A program made the position numbers and the translations under genes. The notes below the pieces were generated by a model. The model ran no database searches. It had not been told where the DNA came from and worked only from the letters and a program-made list of their open reading frames with translations. From Lepiota brunneoincarnata (lineage: Eukaryota > Basidiomycota > Agaricomycetes > Agaricales > Agaricaceae): a stretch of DNA of 64,000 bases. This document shows, piece after piece, positions 23,884 through 37,741 of this stretch. Location of the stretch: the NCBI GenBank assembly GCA_023014365.1, contig JAEBUN010000002.1, positions 1,302,001 through 1,366,000 on the forward strand, given 5' to 3'. How positions within the stretch are numbered: the first letter of the stretch is position 1; the number at the start of each line of letters is the position of its first letter.

Positions 23884-25944
23884 ATGTCACACATTCTGCT
23901 CCAGCCCTACAAGTCTCTCTTCAGTCTTAGAACCAGTCTGCCTTCAACATCTCGTGCAGAACACAACCGGTCTCTCAACCTCTCACAGCTCCTCCACCGT
24001 CCACTCGATAGGGTCAACGTTCTTGGTGACGAGGACGGCAACTACGGACACTCTGGGCATGCAGCCACCCTTCTGTTCTCTCAACCTTGCTTACATTTAA
24101 CACCAGATGTGTGAACGCTTTGAGTTGGGCTCACGGTGGGGAACTTCTGCTGAGTGCCGGGGATGACACAACCGTGCGTCTCTGGAGAATAGATTCCGCG
24201 ATCACGGAACAGGAATATCCATTCGTATGCCGCTCAGTCATCAGCACCGGCCACCAAGGCAACATCTTTAATGCCCAGCTCCTGCCACAATCTACCCGTC
24301 TGTAAGTTGAGAGTTCCCATCTCCCTCTTTCCCTTACCTCCTAATCCCTCTCCTTCAACAATATCCGAGTGCTTATCTAAGTACTGCATTAAAGCGTCAC
24401 TGTTGCAGCGGACAGGCAAATTCGGGTATCAGACGCAGCTATAGCGCTTAGCAACAGTGCGCCGGATGGAGTTGAGATTCAACATTCTGCACGACAATGC
24501 TCGACACAGGTGCTGAGATGTCATGGTGATCGCGTTAAGCGGATTGTGACCGAGGATAGTCCGGCTTTGTTTTTGACCGTGGCAGAGGTGCGTGTAGATT
24601 CTTGCTATCAGATTGGTGTCTAACCCATGCATAGGATGGAACAGTAAGGCAACATGACCTTCGTACGCCCCATTTTTGTCGACAGAATACGTGCCCAACG
24701 CCTCTTTTGAAACTCAATCATGATCTTTCAACACTGTCGCTATCAACCCTGACACCATACCAATTCGTGGTTGCCGGAGAATCACCTTATGTGTGTTCGC
24801 GATTGGAGCACTATTCAGTTACGACGCTGACTCCCTTGACAGGGATATCTCTTCGACCGAAGAAACGTAGGTCGGATACAAGAGGAGTGGGGGCTGCAAC
24901 CTTCATTCCCCGAAGAAGTTACTACTTGCGTTCGTCGGTTTGGTAGACCATCGAAGAAGGAGAAGTTCCCTAGGGACCATATCACTGGTTCGAGGATGTC
25001 AAACCGTAATGGGCATGAGGTGCGTTTCTCTGTATTCCTGCCAAGCATATGGGCGCTAATGCATATGACCGCAGGTCCTCCTATGTAAGCCGCATAAATG
25101 ATTTTTACAACCAAGTGTATTCTGATACGTGCTCTACAGCATACAGCGGAGATGCAGTGTACCTGTTCTCCACGTTTGATGAGCCAGTAGAGAAGGAGCC
25201 TTCATCAACATTTGCCAGGACCGCAAATCCTTCGGGCGTTCTGAACACTAGACGTCACCGGCTCGGCCAAGGGTTCAAGCCAATTATGACTTCGCAGGGC
25301 GACGGAGTAGCGGAAGGCGATGGGGCAGAAGAGCAGGATTTACGAAGCGAATGCAGCAAAGAGGACGAGATAGGAGGCGAAGAGGCAGTGGAGATGGAAC
25401 TGAATTATCATCCCAGTGTACCCGTGGTTATGCCCCGGCGACGATTTGTTGGTGTGCGAAATGTAGAAACAGTAAAGGATGGTAAGTCTTGATTTTGCTT
25501 GGACAAGTATGTCAATTAGCTAAAAGTACTTTGTCCCAGTAAATTTCTTAGGACCTAACGATGAGCTGGTAGTATCCGGATCTGACGATGGTAATTTCTT
25601 CGTGTGGGACAAAGCCAGTTCCGACCTGAATGGCATATACGAGGGGGACGCAAGCGTTGTCAATGTGATCGAAGGTCACCCCTTCCTGCCGTTGGTGGCT
25701 GTCAGCGGGATCGATACAACAGTAAAGGTATGCAAGATATAGCCGCGTCTGGCAGGACCACTTTGAAACATACTGTGCACAGCTCTTTGCCCCTTCCAAG
25801 GGATTTAGCCGCTTTTCTCGGCTGTGGAATGCGGAACAGATTATGAACGAGAACGCACGAGCAGTCCAAACACTTGATCTTCGGGTACTACTAGCGGAGG
25901 CCATGCTTCGCTCTGGCTCGTCAACTGAATGCGTTCATCAGTGA
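23884..25944 (+). CDS. WD40 protein of the DCAF6/DCAF8/WDTC1 type
   Basis: Likely substrate adaptor for a DDB1-CUL4 ubiquitin ligase. The first exon (ATG at 23884) encodes a helical N-terminus, SHILLQPYKSLFSLR. After an unusual GC-AG intron (24057-24106) come WD repeats: CVNALSWAHGGELLLSAGDD, TVRLWRID, GHQGNIFNAQLLP, LVTVAADRQIRVSD, VAEDGTVRQHDLRTPHF. The HDLR motif is in the place of the WDxR box that contacts DDB1. A long acidic insert (about 25290-25400) precedes the last repeats, VVSGSDDGNFFVWDKAS and VSGIDTTVKLFAPS, as in DCAF8 and WDTC1. The C-terminus (RLWNAEQIMNENARAVQ onward) is helical; the stop at 25942-25944 is the most direct reading, but another frame stays open to about 25987. 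It starts only 72 bp after PEP4. Confidence 0.75.
24057..24106 (+). other. GC-AG intron
   Basis: Fifty-base intron with donor GCATGC and acceptor CCAG. Splicing here gives HSG|CVNALSWAHGG and joins the only two frames that fit the WD40 protein. No GT donor serves this junction. Confidence 0.65.
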
Positions 25945-26053
25945 GGTGATTCAGCAGATGGAAGCGAATCCACATGGTACAGCATAAATTATACTACATG
26001 TATAATACATATCTAGCATTACGACTTGGAGTGGACACAAAACTTGAAACCGT

Positions 26054-29000
26054 CTAGAACCAGGGGTGATATAACTCGCCCATCTTTGCAAGCTGAATGG
26101 GATTGGTCGCAGTGGATATTAAACCAGCGATCGTTTGGACGACAGGTACTGTTGCAGTGGTACCGTTGTTTTGAAGTTGCTGAGGGTGGGGGATGAGTCT
26201 CGTCAAACCGTCTGGAAATTGAATGTACTTACATTCTCTCTCTCGGTCTTACACGACATGACTTCTGCCCGTTTCACCATACCATCAATATTTGCAGCCA
26301 CACCTTGGCGGAAAGAAGCGTCCCCGACCATCCAAGGCCGCCTTTGCATCGTCATCCAGGAGATAACTTCATCCCGGCCGAAAAGACAGAGCTGCTGCTC
26401 CAAGGCATACTGTTGAGGCATTTGAAGCGTCCAGGAAAGCTTTCCTGAAACAAAGAAACAAGCGCACCTCAGGCTCGGTAAGGGAACGGGCGATAGCCAT
26501 GATCCCGGACGTTAGGACACCTTCCGTGAATATAGGCCCAAGGAAGGTTTGCATATTTGGAGTCAACCGGAAAGGTACAACGTCACTTGTAGCGAAGACA
26601 GGGAGCTGGCTCGAAATGCCTTATTCCTAGCGAGTCAGCAGCTGCAAATATAGAGACAGGGACACGTACCGGGAAGGAGCTCTGTCATCGCTATCTGCCC
26701 AGTTGATCGGCAAACCTGAAAGCGGCTGGGATGGCGACTTGAAAGGCAGAGGACATAGGTCATGAAGCAGGACGCGGAGAGCTGCAACGCGAACTGTCTG
26801 CGCATTCTCCATAATTCACTGGGACCTTCCATGGTACGGAGCATATACTACGGTCCAGTGTTAGGATGGGAGGTGACTCAGGATTCCAACTCACGTTGGT
26901 AAGGACGTTATCAGGGATCATTTTTAGGGCGACTTCATCATAGATGTCTTTTTTGAGCGTAATATACTCCGTTTTGGTCAGCTGTCATGAAGTGAGATGG
27001 GCAGTCGGGGGTTGGTTTATGTCTACTGTACCTGTCTTGTGGAATTTTGACGGAATTCCCGAAGAGTCTTCTTGACCTTTTCCCCTGCGTATAAGATTGG
27101 TTCTTCCCTTGAAATGCCAGCATCCTCGCAATGAAGCTCGTAAATGTCCCCAAGAGTGATGTAGGAAGCATCGGTTTGGAAGAGGCGTACTGTCGGACTG
27201 CAAGAGATAGCGGCCGGTAGATGGAAAGAAAGGTTACGTTTCCGGCTTTCTTTTTTCCGTTGCAGCACACTATAACATAATCTCGTGAACCTCGTGCACC
27301 GGGACATGGATAACAAGGGACATACCCATTGAATGTTCTTAAAACCTGCATGACTTTATCCTCACGGCGGCATTGACGGTGGCAAGGAATTTGAACCATA
27401 AAGGAAGCCTTTGTATTGTCACTGCCATGGAGGGTAAATCTTTTCCAGCACGTCCCGTTTGAGCGACCAAGCTCAAATTTCGACGCAAACTTCTGTATTT
27501 TGACGAAGTTCTGGTTGGTATCCTTGTCCTAGGATTCCGGGGTTAGTGTATTTTGGCTAGGAAAGATGATTGATTCGGCATACTTCTGTATACTGGCCAG
27601 GGCACTTCAATTTCATCAATTTTGTTGTATTGGAACTCTGTCAGATAGTGGCTGACAAGAGCGAGCGGCTGTATGCGGGGTCTGGTGTCGAGCATTTTTT
27701 CGTATTTGTCTCTCCATTGCTGCAACCGTTGAATGTACTCATAGTGGTTGGGCTTCGAAACTAGGAAGTCTTCCTCGAATTCTTTCTATACTCCCCGTAA
27801 ATAAAAGGGTGAGATACAAAGATGCAACACTTACTCTCACAGACCCTCCGATAATAGGGGCGAGACGCGCGAGAGTTTGTAGTGTGTGCGGAACAAGTGA
27901 GCCGTCGTCATCGACTGCATTCATTCTTACAATGTAATTCTTTGTTGAAATTAGTCTGATTGTTCAAAACAAAGATAGTGGGCGAACCTGAATCGCCTCC
28001 TGGAGGAGGAGACATATGTGTCGGTAAATATCCTCTTCCGGAGGTGGTTTGAATTTTTGATGAATCTGGTCAACCATGGTCTCGAGGCTGAGGATGAGTA
28101 AGGGGAATGTCGTTTTCAGGACTTGTAAGACTTCATCGACTAGGTCGGACGCTTGGCGAGGGAATGCCGCCGCCGCCACCTCAGCTGTGGTCTGTCCAGT
28201 TTGGGCTGAAGCAATAGGCGCTGCATTGGCCGGTACCTGGCCTTGTGTGGTAGCAGCCCCATTGTTATTCTCGTTGCCCTCCTTACCGACCTGCTCATCT
28301 AGACGTCTAGCGGAGTCTACAATTGGTTGGTTGAGGGAAATAGCTCGCACTTGAGCAGCTTTTCGCATCAGTTGAAGCTCTTCTCGGTACGTTCGTAAAT
28401 GGTAAAAGAGAGCCTGTAGAACCTCGGTATTTGCTTAGGTAAAAAATTAATTTGTCATACCTGGGGGTAGTGCCTAGCGAGATTTAATAGCAGGTAACGA
28501 GCTTGTTTGACTTCTCGGTGGTTGAGAGACTGGCAAAGTTGGGGAGTCAGAGTTATCCAGTACCAATAAGCGGCATCGCCTTTGTAGGTGTCGAACGCCT
28601 TTGAAATTGTCATTGCACTGTCGTCTAGACTGAGCAGCCACAAAATGCGAGTCAGGAGGGGCCGACTCTTTCCGCTCTTGTATAGGCCAGCGGCTTGAAG
28701 ATAGCAACTCACAGCGCTCGACGCGTATGTGAGGTCTGTGTTGTCAGTACCCGCATTTTTGAACATGCGATCGTTGAAACGACCCCACTCGGCCCAAGCC
28801 TTAGCTTGACCCATATCGAGCTGAACGGCTTGACCAAAAGCATGGTTCGCTTCCTCGTTCCGGTTCAATCGAGCATGGAACATTCCTTTGAGAGTGTAGA
28901 ACTCTGCTTTCTGAGAATTAGAGAAGAACATGAGATTGGTATTATTGATGACGTCCAGACCGGCTTGCAGGTCGTTTGGTTTCTGATAATGGCAGCGTGC

Positions 29001-32000
29001 TTGTTCCCGCAACTTGAGGAAGGCCTCTGAGATCTCAATGTTCGGCAGAGTGTAGATTTTTGTCAGCGAGGTAAAGCAGACGTCGAGAAGATCATGTTTC
29101 CTGGCTACATGAGCGAAACGGTTTATAATCCATGCGGTTTCGTGGTAACCACGGTAGCCATACGTGTTAGAATTGCTGTTGGTGTTGCCATTTCCTTGAC
29201 TATTGCTAATCAGAGGCATATACGCGTTGTTAATTGCATGGAAAACATTCTGACGCCAGGCGACGAGATCGCTCCACAGGTTAATATCGTCTTGGATGTT
29301 CGGCAAACGTTCTCTCCAGGCTTGTAGGACCATCTTAAGCTCGGATGACTTCTTTTCGAGATTTTGTGCGTTCGTCTGTGATAATGAGCCAAAAATTTGA
29401 ACGGCCTCCTGGAGTTCGACAAATTGCTGGAAGTGTTGGAGGAGGGGGACATGGGCGGTGGATAGATGTGTCGGTAAGCCCACCCATTTACGGAGCGACA
29501 GCTGCATTGCGTCTTCGAGCACTTTCGTGAACTCGGTATTTTTGTCTAAGGCACCAGGGAATTTGAGTAATGCCAAGAAAGCTTCGAAAACGCGTCGTCG
29601 GGGGGTAGGGATTTCGGGAAGCTGTTTTACTTGCTCTTCTAGAGTCTCCTTGTTATCTGCCCAATCCTTAATCCTCCATGCACTTTCAAGCATGAGTTCT
29701 TGATTACCCTCGCTCTTTGCAAAGTCGTATAAGATATCCCACTGTTGAAGCTTCTCCGCAGCGAGTACCCAATGATCCTCCCACAGGCAATATTCTGGTT
29801 CAGAAAATGGAATGGTACCTGCCCGCGCTTTAGTCTGAGCATTTTCGTATGCAGCGGAAGCTTGTTCCCAAAACCCATGTTGCTCGAATGAGAGGGCAAT
29901 ATTCGTCTCTTGATGAAGACAGCGGCGACGCCACAATCCGTAAAACATGTCTTCGTCCGCTAACTCAGCATAGACTTCTGCGAGGGAATCGTGGACGTAT
30001 TCTCGGACATTGCCTTCGTCATCCCTAACCATTTCCAGGGAGGAGCCAAGGATCTCCAATGCAACATGCCATGCACCAAACGTTTTCGCCAAATATTTGA
30101 CAAGATGAGGAGGAAGCATTAAAGGAGGGGAGCATGTGTAAATACCCGTGAGTAGCGTCTGGATGATGTTGGGGCGAAGATGGGCTTGTTTAATGTGGTA
30201 TTCCTTGCTCAGGAGGTTGATCATGTGGTTAGTAATATCCATCTGCTCACGTCGTGATAGGCTGGACCATGCCGCGGGGAATATGGAGCACCACATCTCG
30301 TGGGTTGTTTGGGGTTCAAGGAACAGTAAACGCTGCATCGGGCGAACGACATCCCGGGCGTCAGGTCGCTGAACCGCGGATAGGAGCTCACTGTATGTTT
30401 GACGACGGTCGGTTGTGACGGGTGCGTCGAGGTCAACAGCTCCCAGAATGAGGTGTAGAGCTAGGTAAATCCAATTATGATCAGCCAACGCTTCCCAGCT
30501 TTGAACACCCAGGATATACGTCAATCGACCGAACAGCGATCGAGGCACACTGACATCCAGTAAGTCCATGAAACGCTCGCGTAGAAGCGCATCCTTCGCT
30601 CGGCATCCAAGTAGGAATGATGGTTCGAGTCTTGTGGTGAGATCGCTCCTGCGCAGAGATGGTTCCGTATAAATATCGTATATTAACTCGAGGTACGGCT
30701 GGAAGAGGACTTCTCCCCGTGTTTCGTAGAAGGTCATTTTTTGAATCAGGCTCGCCTTCTCCTTCATTGTTGGATATGCTTCCTGCCGATGCATCGCCCA
30801 GGTGCGCGCCAGATCTAGCATATAGCGGCATAGTTGCACACTCTTCGATTTCTCCACCAATACGACCAGTGTACTAAGCAGCCACCTTCGCTGGTCGGCT
30901 AAGTATGCAACTGAGATCTGGCAAATTTCTAATATGAGGATTATGAGGCGGACGTTTCCTTCTGTTCCATTGGTGGCAGGAGATTGAATGTGTTCTTTCG
31001 CGAGTTTGCTCAGGAGCTTCATGAGAGGTTGACTGAACGCCTCGACGCGCTCAGGGGTTACTGTAACCACAGACTTCAGCATGAGAAGGATGCTGCGAGG
31101 CGTATTACTATTGCGCAGGCCATCTCCGACGGTATTATTCACGAAAGAGTGAAAATCGGAAAACTCCGTCTGTTGTTCTTCCTCTTCTTTCGGCAACGGG
31201 AAAAGACGGATGAGATGATCGAAAATGGGATGGAGGGCATCCTGAAGGGCATGGTCGTCGGTAAGGAGTCCCTTTCGAATGAGTTTTTGAAGGGAGGCGG
31301 CATTCGTTGTGAACCATGTATCGCTTTGCTCTGCCGTGATAACCTGAAGAACTTTGGCAGATGCGATCGCTAGCGACAAAGTGTTCTCTGCGGACAAGTC
31401 ATTCTAAATAGCCGTGAGCCAGTAAGCTTGGGTTGGAAAACAAAGAAAATACCTGCTCAAGTGTCCGAGAGAAGTAGCGCAGGCCAACAGTGACTTCGGT
31501 CCAGCCGTTGGGTCCCACCATCAGTTGGAGCAAGGAAAGAGCTCGAGGAACAAGAGTGGTTCTCGCTGTCTGGTCGTGAGGGAGCGTGGCGAGGCGAACC
31601 AGATAGCTAACCATGTTTTCACGAAAGCCAAGAGGCGTGAGCCAAGCGGCCTCTCCCTTACCATCCTGGTTTCCGGTTTGTGCAGCCTGAGTCGCCTGTT
31701 CTTCCCAGTCGAAGATGACTTGGAGGATATCGATAGATAATGACCTGGTTTCCGGCGTTGATGACGTTGACATCCCAAGCTTGCTCAAGGAGTTTGCCAT
31801 GTGTGGAACGAACAATGAACGAACTGGATAGAAAAGCTGGGGCTGTTTTATGATGAGGTGATATATAGCGATCATTTGTGCTAAACCTTCCTCAGCAAGC
31901 AAACGTCGAGTGGTTTTGGCCCACTGAGGGTGGCCTGGTTCATTTGAGTCTGACTGTGGAAGGACTGGTGCGAGGGTTGCAAGGGCTTCTTGGCGTACGA

Positions 32001-35000
32001 GAGCCTTTCCTTCGGAATGGGGTGATCGTAGTAACCCGGTCCAGGCTCGCAGGATGAATTTTTGCGGTGTCGGGAAAGCAGCGAAAAATCGGGCGGCCAA
32101 GAGATAAGCAGTTTGCTTCACAATGATATCATCACTGTTTGTAATATAGTGCCACGCACATTTAATGATATCTTTCTTTACATCTTCCAGTAAGTCAGAG
32201 TAATGTTGCACAAGAACCGTGGTGAAATGAAGGAGTTCGATCTTGAACATGTCGTCTGTGTCCGCAAATGCGACATTTTCTGTGATGGGCTGCCAAATGA
32301 TGCGATGGAGTTGATTAATGTAATCAGCGTCTAGGAGGCGGTCGTTGTTTGACCCGCGGGCTGCATGAATCAGGAGAGTTGGTGTGGTGATATAGCGAAT
32401 GAACGCTGCCTTCTGATTCCAAGACACAGTAGCGTCTCCGAACCAGGCCAAAAATCGAAGAAGAACATTACGGCGAAAAATTGTATCTTCGCTTGTGGCG
32501 ACGTGCTTATAAAGGAATTGCGAAACATGAATAACATCCATACTCAGATCCCGGTTGAAAACAGCGACTGTTTCGAACAGGAGATCGATGCGAGGAGATT
32601 GTTGAAGGGCTTTCATAAAGATACCGAGTAAGAGGGAGTGTCGTTGCACGAGGTCGGGAGCACCTGCTTGGACATGAGGCGAGCGCCAAACCTTGGCCAA
32701 TGCCTCGATCGCGAATTCATTCTCGGATATCCAGGTTGGCGAGGTTTCTGCCAAATCATGGAATAAAGACAGTGCTTGCGTGAGCAAGCTGGTATCGGGT
32801 CCTAAAATGCAAAGATTGACCAGTAAAGGTGTCCTCGAAGCGAGTTCGCGTTCGAGGTTGGGAGCGTATCTCCCGAGAAGAATACTCCTAAGTGTTCGAA
32901 GATGGCGAGGAAACTTGAGATGTCGCATGAAAAAATCAATCCCTTCAACAGGGTATCGATCCAGATACTTAGCAAGGGGCTCAGAGAAAGGACTTTGCGT
33001 GGAGAAATGCATTTGTGCCTCCGTCTGCACCACGGCATTAACAAGGTTTTCGAGGAAAATGTTGGCTGCAGAGGGAAGGAGGTGGAAGATGTTGGCGAGG
33101 CGGACTAATTTTGAGATGCCCTCATGATCGGCCAGCGGAAGCTTCGAGGATTGTTGTAGCATCTGGGGGTCTGCTACACTACGGAAATGATCAAGGAGTT
33201 TATGACCAATCTCGACTTTGAAATAATTGGTCAAAAGCTCGAGCAATCGGGCCAGTCCTTCCAATCCAGGGACAGAAAGACGTTTAGGGTCCGCAAGATT
33301 CATCAAGATTGGTCGCAAACCCGTTTGAAGGAGTTCTTTCGGCAACCGACTTTGGTGAGTCAGGACCATCCTCAGACCTTCGTGAGCGACATCCTTGACC
33401 TCAGGAGAAGGAGAATACAACGACTTGAAGTAGACTCCGGTTACCCTATACAATTCAGTCACTGGGACTATCAAACATGGACAATGGGCTCACCTCTGGC
33501 GGGTTTGATGTTGGCGAGAGAAAAAGTCTGTGATAGGCATTGACGCCGTAAGAAGTTTGATACAAGCAACGCGCAGTTTAGTGATTTCGATCGTCCCTTG
33601 CCGTACACTTCCTCGACCAAGCAAGTGTGCATCATCTGCGTCAGCAAGGGCAAGGGTCTCGTGCAACAAGCGCAAAAGTTCCTCATTTAGCTCGACGAGA
33701 GGGGGTTCGAGGCCAACACAATAGCGGATCGCCTCTATCATACCGATCTGCTTAGAGAATGGCAGCGCTCGTAGAGGTTTGGTGTAGATACCGGTCAACA
33801 TGCGGTCACGATGCGGCAACAGCAACTCGAAAGCAGGTCGTCCGCTGAGTGAGACGAGGTATCCAATGCACTTTTGAGCTGCTTCTCGTACAATGGGATT
33901 AGAGTTCTGTATCTCAGGGAAGAAGATACCCATGAGATTAACGAGCTTGTTTCGAGCCACGGTGGCACCGTCACCAGTAAAATCGAGATGCGCGTTGCTA
34001 ATGCGAAGAACATCGATAAGGATGTCGATGATATCGTTAATATCACGTGGAATATCGAGCGGCAGGTCTTTGAAGATGTGGAGGAGTGTACGGACAAGTT
34101 CTACTTCACGATCGCTAATCCATTTCTGACCCAAATCAGAGGTGCGTGTCATTATTTTGATGCCACTACACCCAGCGCTCTTCCGAACCCACTGCTCGTC
34201 CAGACAAAGTGCGGTGAAGCGGTTGGCCATATTATGCAGAATGGGGAGGATATCCTGTGGACTGATGTTTGCTTGGTTCTTCATAGCTACAAGGTCCTCG
34301 ACAATTGATGTGACTAGCTCTTGTGAAACCTGAGCTTGATCCGCTTGTTCCCTCGATAATGCATACGGTAATGCGTCTAGAAAACAGAATAACAGACGGC
34401 TGGGAGCACCTTTCGCGCTGCCCTCTCGAGACTGGTGCTTGCGGATGGAAAGTTCAAAAACTGATCGGGCCAAACTCCTAATATAATTCTTGGCCGCGGT
34501 GCCGAGCTCAGATATGTGGACGGCATCATATACGCCTTCCAGTGCTCGAACAAAAATGTCCTCAGCATTGCGTCCTTTGATGCCCTACGACATAATCAGT
34601 CAACTGAAGAGCAAAGTGCCTAAGCATCACTTACCTCATAAACAATAGTTGAAAGGCAGCTTTCCAGGTAATGATACGCATGCTCACGATCAGGCCGTGG
34701 AAGTTTGGTCAGGCACTGGGCAGCGAGGTTGGCGACAGGTGCAAGATCAACCTTCTCCCTAACACCCCCGAATGAGATAGCCATTTTAGCGGATTCAGAA
34801 TGGTGGTGGTGGTTGAGCGCAGGTTCCTTCGTGAGTAACCGTCGATTGCGTCCGCCAAGTTTACCAAGAATGCGTATAGTCGTGTGCGCAGCGTGGTGGT
34901 TTGCCGGCAGAGGCTTGAGATGATTGAACAATGCTTCCATTAACTCCCTCAGCACTGTACTCAGAGTGGGGTCAAGAAAGTCTGGTGTCAAATTGTCTAT

Positions 35001-37588
35001 GCACAGTTCCAGGGTACGGAGGCCTTGGGAGACGAGCTCTGGACTTCCGCGCAACGCTAATGCCAATGGCTGCATAAGATAAGTGAGATGGGGTAGTAGA
35101 TGGGTTAAACGCAAAGGAACGGTGAGACATAGCTCGACTATCATGTCACGAGCAATACCATCCGACGCGAGTAACTGACGATTGAGACTCTCCAACATGT
35201 CGGGCAGTAGAGGCAAAACCTCTTTGTACAGGAGTTCGAATCTCCCCCCTCCACCGCCAATTGCTCGAAAGAGAGCGCGTAGCAGATGGAAATAATTAGT
35301 CGGCTTTGTCGCCTTAGCAGCGAGGGGGAAGCAATCCATCAAGAGTTTGGCGAGATGAGAGGCTAGTATAGGTTCGTTGAGGGCGGGGTACTGTGCAACC
35401 GCGCCAAATGCCATTTTGTAAAGTCTAATGGTAGCTGCTGCCGTCAGATCATCATGTTCTCCGAGAAGTGGAAGCCGGTCGACAAGGAATTTAAGGACTA
35501 TTGCGAGTAGAGTCGGAGATGTTTGTTCACGAGCGAAGAGGAACTGGCAGATATTCAGAAGGAATATGCGCTTTCTGGCACAGTCAAAGAAGAACTCGAT
35601 CTTGTGGGTCCAAACCTCCTGGAAGACGTGTAGATTGATTTCCAAGAGGGCATGTCCGAACCATTCCACAGCGTCCGATTGCTCGTTGTTACCTCGGGGA
35701 TCGGGACGAGGATCGGGATCAAGCAAGAACATGCAACGGATGCATCCTTCGAAAAGTCGGAATATGTATGTCCCGTCGATGATGGGCGCATCACACTTCT
35801 TCAATGATGCCAAGCAGACCCGAAAGTCGTGAAGCAGGGCCCTGAAAATGTGCCGGGACTCTAGTCTCTCGTCATCAGCTAAATGCGGAAACATCCCTGT
35901 GGATGGCTCACCGTTAATGGTATCTTCCGGTTTTTCAATCGCATATGTCGCACCGCCAACAGGGCGTGCCTTCTCAATAAGAAAGACATCTGGACTTGAC
36001 GCCGCGTCCGTTTTCTGACGCTCGAGCAAATCCGAGACTTCTTCGTGTACAATCGCGAGACCCTCGAGGCGTTCCAGGCAGGACTCAAACATGATTGTCA
36101 AGAGCTTGGCGGCACCTTGAGGAGTCTCTTTTGCGAGGATTGTATCGGGAAGACCAAACATCATCTTGGCAAATAGCGTATGGAGGTTGTTTCCAAGCGC
36201 CGGATTGTGGAGAAGGCAAGAATAAGAATTTACAATTTGGTCAAGTTGAGCAGGGGTAAGCTCGTTCCTTAAGTGGTGAACCAGATCAGTCACAGAACTA
36301 TACACTGCAACACTGAATACGGGTTGTAAGCCAGATGTTCCTGGGGCTGCAGCCTACTTACCGTAGCATTTCCTTACTAGCAATCCCGGTTCCAAGCAAT
36401 ACGCGTTCATCAAAGAGCTTGTCGAGGTGATTGAATAGCACGCGACGCTGATTGGTACTCATGAGGTGACGGAAAACTACCATCAATTCCTACCCAGTAA
36501 TGAATTAGTACAGTGGCAAGATGGTGCATAACAATTGGAAGATCCTGACCTTTCTAAGCGGGGTACCATTGCTCGGGCAGTCTTGAAGCAAGCGTAAAGC
36601 GCTCAAGATCAAGGTTTCAGCGTAGCTCTCGCCCTGTTCACCAGAGAAGCGCATAATATAAGCGAGGTACGATAACATCTATATAACAGATTGAATATTT
36701 GAGTAGAACCTGGCGACAATACACATGCCTTGATTTGGGAGTGAATGAATTCAGTATATGCCCCTGCATTTTTGACAGTCGGTGACATTCCAGTCCATAT
36801 CCCATCCATTGCCTCAAAGTCAGAGCGAGCCTTGTGTTGTGCGGGAGATTCCAGCGCGAGTACTTCAAATGCGGGAGCGATCGTTGCCTGTATAGTAGAT
36901 CCCACCATTGGTCGGTGCACCTGAGACATAATAACCATGACCATGCCCATCTCCCCAAGGACCTTGAAGCTGCGAATGCTGGGCAACACGGTTGCTGGAT
37001 CAAGGACTGCAGAATCTTCTGAAAGGACCTCTTCAACCAGGCCTTTCATGTTATGGAATACTTGCTGAAAAATTGCGACGAATTCAGCGAGGCCTTCCTC
37101 ACTAAGAGAACGGTATCCCCTGATGAGATCCACCAACGTCTTGCAGGCCGTTGTACCATTTTCTTCATTGTCATGGCGGATGATGTGTAGCATACAACTA
37201 AATATGGTCTGAATGTGAGGGCGAACGCCTTCACTGACCGGAAGGCGGTTTAATATTTCCAGTAGAACGCGACGGAAGGAAAATTCAGCGGTATCCTTCG
37301 AGAAAGCCAGTTCACCAGAGCGTAATAACTCAGTGAGTGCAGGAACAAGATAGGGGTATGCACGAGCAGATTCTGTATCGCGCACGGTATCAAGCATCTC
37401 TCGTATTTCGGAGGCGACAGCATGTTTTGTTCTCAAATCTGTTTGAAGCGTTGAATAAAGGTGTTGGTGAAAGGACAGTGAAACACACCGATGTTTGGGT
37501 CAGCTATGTGCGCAACGCGTTGTTCTAAGTCTGAAGAGGTAGGGAGATGTTGGCTGGTCTCTATCGGGACCCCACCTGGTAGAGCCAT
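26054..37588 (-). CDS. TRA1: TRA1/TRRAP, pseudokinase scaffold of SAGA and NuA4
   Basis: Giant PIKK-family protein of about 3,600 residues that binds transcription activators and recruits SAGA and NuA4 acetyltransferases. The first exon (ATG at 37586-37588) joins ADPNI to DLRTKHAVASEIREMLDT. HEAT repeats fill 37.4-31.4 kb in large exons. The FAT region (31397-28455) includes VSCYLQAAGLYKSGKSR and AYWYWITLTPQL. The kinase-like region is cut into short exons: CRREDKVMQVLRTFNG, YITLGDIYELHCEDAGISR, GPSELWRMRRQFALQLSAS. Where active kinases have HRD and DFG it reads SRHPSRFQVCRSTGQIAM, so it is catalytically dead like all TRA1/TRRAP. The FATC end is NPIQLAKMGELYHPWF, stop at 26054-26056. It is head-to-head with CTNNBL1 and tail-to-tail with the DCAF gene. 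Confidence 0.95.
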
Positions 37589-37741
37589 AGTACCAGCGGG
37601 ACAGGGGAATTTGGGGAATAGCATGCAAGTTTCAAGGCTCGCCTTAATCGAGAGTTTGCAGTCACGTGCGCGGCCGCATAAGGCAATCCTCCAGACGGTC
37701 CACTGGGAATGGGTTCAGTGCATAACTAGGAACTCTGAACG
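37589..37741. promoter_or_regulatory. Shared 153-bp upstream region of TRA1 and CTNNBL1
   Basis: Compact spacer between divergent start codons. It includes the palindromic-looking GCGCGGCCGC patch near 37668-37677. No named motif was recognised. Confidence 0.45.

Noticed and set aside
26054..28440. Active PI3K-like kinase at the TRA1 C-terminus
   Set aside because: The catalytic HRD and DFG positions are absent; the sequence matches the TRA1/TRRAP pseudokinase.
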